A DNA stretch of 64,000 nucleotides from NCBI GenBank assembly GCA_033558025.1, contig JAUCEF010000017.1:620001-684000 (forward strand), in the 5' to 3' direction. Source of the stretch: Phytophthora sp. 'mugwort'. Lineage: Eukaryota > Oomycota > Peronosporomycetes > Peronosporales > Peronosporaceae. The position numbers were made by a program, and so were the translations under genes. Positions 62,476 through 64,000 of this stretch are shown here, in pieces (position 1 is the first letter of the stretch; every line of letters starts with the position of its first letter). The notes below the pieces were generated by a model. The model made no database searches and was not told the origin of the DNA. It was given only the letters and a program-made list of their open reading frames with translations.

Positions 62476-63540
62476 GTTTACATGAGGACTAGCTTGCCCC
62501 CTGGCTGCCGCGTCGAGCCCAAAAAGTGCTTCTTTAAGTTTAACTTACTCAATAAAGATCTTGGCTTTACAGTTAATATTTATCTGCATCTGATGTGGTT
62601 TTTCACTGCGGGTAACATACTATGCTATTATACCATAACGGTATGCGTATATTCCAAGGTTGGAATTTCCAACCAAGACTAATCTACAAAATCGGACTGC
62701 TGGTGAATCCACCAATGAGAGCGGATTATTCCTATATTTTTGTCCAATCCCTTAGGCTTGTAAAACATTACAGTGTTCCAGCCATATTTAGTTGTTACTA
62801 TTGAATACAAAACATCATATAATTCTATACTCTAAAATTCCCGAGATTCCAGCCTAGGTAAACGTTATTTACCCCTATACAGTAAGAAGCAGTCTGCAGT
62901 GTTTGACATTAGTCCATCCCGTCGTTGGCCCCTGTCAACACCAAGAAAGACGAGAGTGCCAGCGATAAATTCTGTTACAACAGTTCTTAAGGCTGAGAAC
63001 ATGGCACCCACCAAGCTCACGAGCTAATTGGTGGCGGCGTGGTTCGTTCGACGAATACATGCCTTGCCTACTTCGGCAATGTTCAGAACTGACTGCTGGA
63101 CAAGTATGCACATCAAGGTGCAATAGTAAAGCCGCAGCTGCAAAAGTTTATATCTGGGCTTGGAAAGTTCGGTGGCAACCGTGAGGTAGTGCCTTCTAAA
63201 GAAAGGACTCTCGTGCTCCAAGCAAGACTTCAAAAATATCGTGCGGTTACTTTATACAGCTGTCTCTGCGGACAGCGCTTATCTTGATGCCTCCCTAGTC
63301 GTTTTGATATCGGTACGGTCGTAGCTCGGACGCAGAGCAACTGGAGAAGCAGCAGCTCTCAGTACTACCTGGTAAGTCATGTAATCCCTCTTCTGATGCA
63401 TCGATGGATAATACTAAGTATTGCGTGTTGTATTAGGGTATTAGGTGGTGTGCTCTTTATCCGGTTTAAGAGAATGAAAACAGCTTTAGTGCGGGGCATT
63501 TCCTTGTTCAAGGACCAACGAGCTCTCTAACCTACCCGCT
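62476..63540. other. Intergenic downstream of GH17; no gene seen
   Basis: The first about 330 bp are the 3' UTR and flank that were duplicated to 37.3-39.3 kb. The rest has short ORFs without family resemblance, up to the tyrosine-recombinase relic. Confidence 0.45.
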
Positions 63541-64000
63541 GTTTACGTTTGCTGCTGCGCTTGCCATGCAGACGGCTCCTAGCAAGAGCATCTTCCTTCC
63601 GTTCCTGTACATGAAGCGAAACGCAGCCAACGCGAGCGATGTAGAAACGTTGGGCCTCATGGGACTGGTTGAGGCGGACGACAACCCGTTGGCTTGGCAC
63701 GGCGAGCAGCAGTCCTCAGTCAAGCGAGCTCTGCCTGATGCACAGACATACTTGAACCGATTGCTGGTTAGAGTCAAGCAAACAGCGCAAGTGAGACAGA
63801 TAAGGCTTACCTTGGGGCTCACCCCGCACTCCATCCGCTGTGGCGCAGCCATGCACGCCAATGACGGCAGTATCACCGAGAGCTGAAACATCGAACGTGG
63901 CGGTTGGCAGCTGGACCGCGTCAATAAAGCGTTCGGGTACATGCGGGGTACGACCCCGGCTGACCAGAGCGTAGCCCATGTCTTGAGCGGATGGGGCCCG
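63541..64000 (+). pseudogene. Crypton-like tyrosine recombinase remnant (runs off window)
   Basis: The frame from 63566 (MQTAPSKSIFLPFLYMKRNA) to a TGA at 63884 and then on to the window edge shows TLGLTPHSIRCGAAMHAN and, after the stop, NIERGGWQLDRVNKAFGYM then RGTTPADQSVAHVLSGW. The HSxR..A and GGW..(L/D)...KAF blocks match the C-terminal catalytic part of Crypton-type tyrosine recombinases, in which HxxR lies next to the catalytic site. The TGA falls where relatives have Trp, so it is a nonsense change. A displaced N-terminal part (GISLFKDQRAL) is visible near 63,495-63,530 in another frame. The nucleophilic Tyr is beyond the window or lost. Confidence 0.5.

Noticed and set aside
1..64000. 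CRISPR arrays, rRNA genes, bacterial operon signals
   Set aside because: No regularly spaced direct repeats with unique spacers, no rRNA-like sequence, and the gene structure is eukaryotic.

Overview
The window looks like nuclear DNA of an oomycete, most probably Phytophthora or a close relative. The reasons are compact, GC-rich genes with few short introns (47 to 167 nt, mostly GTRNGT donors), a Crinkler-type (CRN) effector, a secreted GH17 glucanase carrying a ricin-B lectin domain, the transposon mix (Harbinger, Copia, Tc1/mariner, pogo, hAT, Gypsy, Crypton-like), and a small nuclear copy of mitochondrial nad11, a gene that oomycete mitochondria still encode.

Layout. 1-10 kb is a gene-dense block: TAF5 (cut by the window edge), a 7TM receptor, a SYLF-domain protein, a class V aminotransferase and an SMP-30/strictosidine-synthase-like protein. 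10-40 kb is a transposon graveyard. It holds a Harbinger element split by a Copia element (5-bp TSD atatc), a citrate synthase pseudogene split by a Tc1/mariner element, minisatellite-like arrays, a hAT relic, a nad11 NUMT, a Gypsy LTR and gag fragment, a second Harbinger relic, and a 5'-truncated copy of the GH17 gene whose downstream flank is split by a pogo element.

40,297-55,709 is a complete-ended Polinton/Maverick (adintovirus-like) element of 15.4 kb. It has terminal inverted repeats of about 234 bp starting AGT, and a perfect 6-bp target duplication (gatatt). It carries protein-primed DNA polymerase B, packaging ATPase, penton-like and double-jelly-roll-type major capsid proteins, an adenain-like cysteine protease, a minor capsid-like protein, an S74-chaperone fibre, a predicted myristoylated small protein and small zinc-finger/DUF3820-like proteins. 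Most long viral genes are broken by frameshifts or stops, and I found no integrase. Just inside the left TIR, where a cargo or integrase gene might be expected, lies an intact GC-rich CRN effector gene with a restriction-endonuclease-like C-terminal domain. It lacks the TATATAG-like start-proximal motif shared by the viral genes. A virus-derived transposon carrying a plant-pathogen effector is the most interesting object here.

56-64 kb returns to host genes: an S41 peptidase-like protein, a CARM1/PRMT4-like methyltransferase and the intact GH17 glucanase (parent of the copy at 36.4 kb), then a tyrosine-recombinase (Crypton-like) relic at the right edge. The intact ORFs of the host genes argue that the frameshifts in the mobile elements are real decay rather than sequencing noise.
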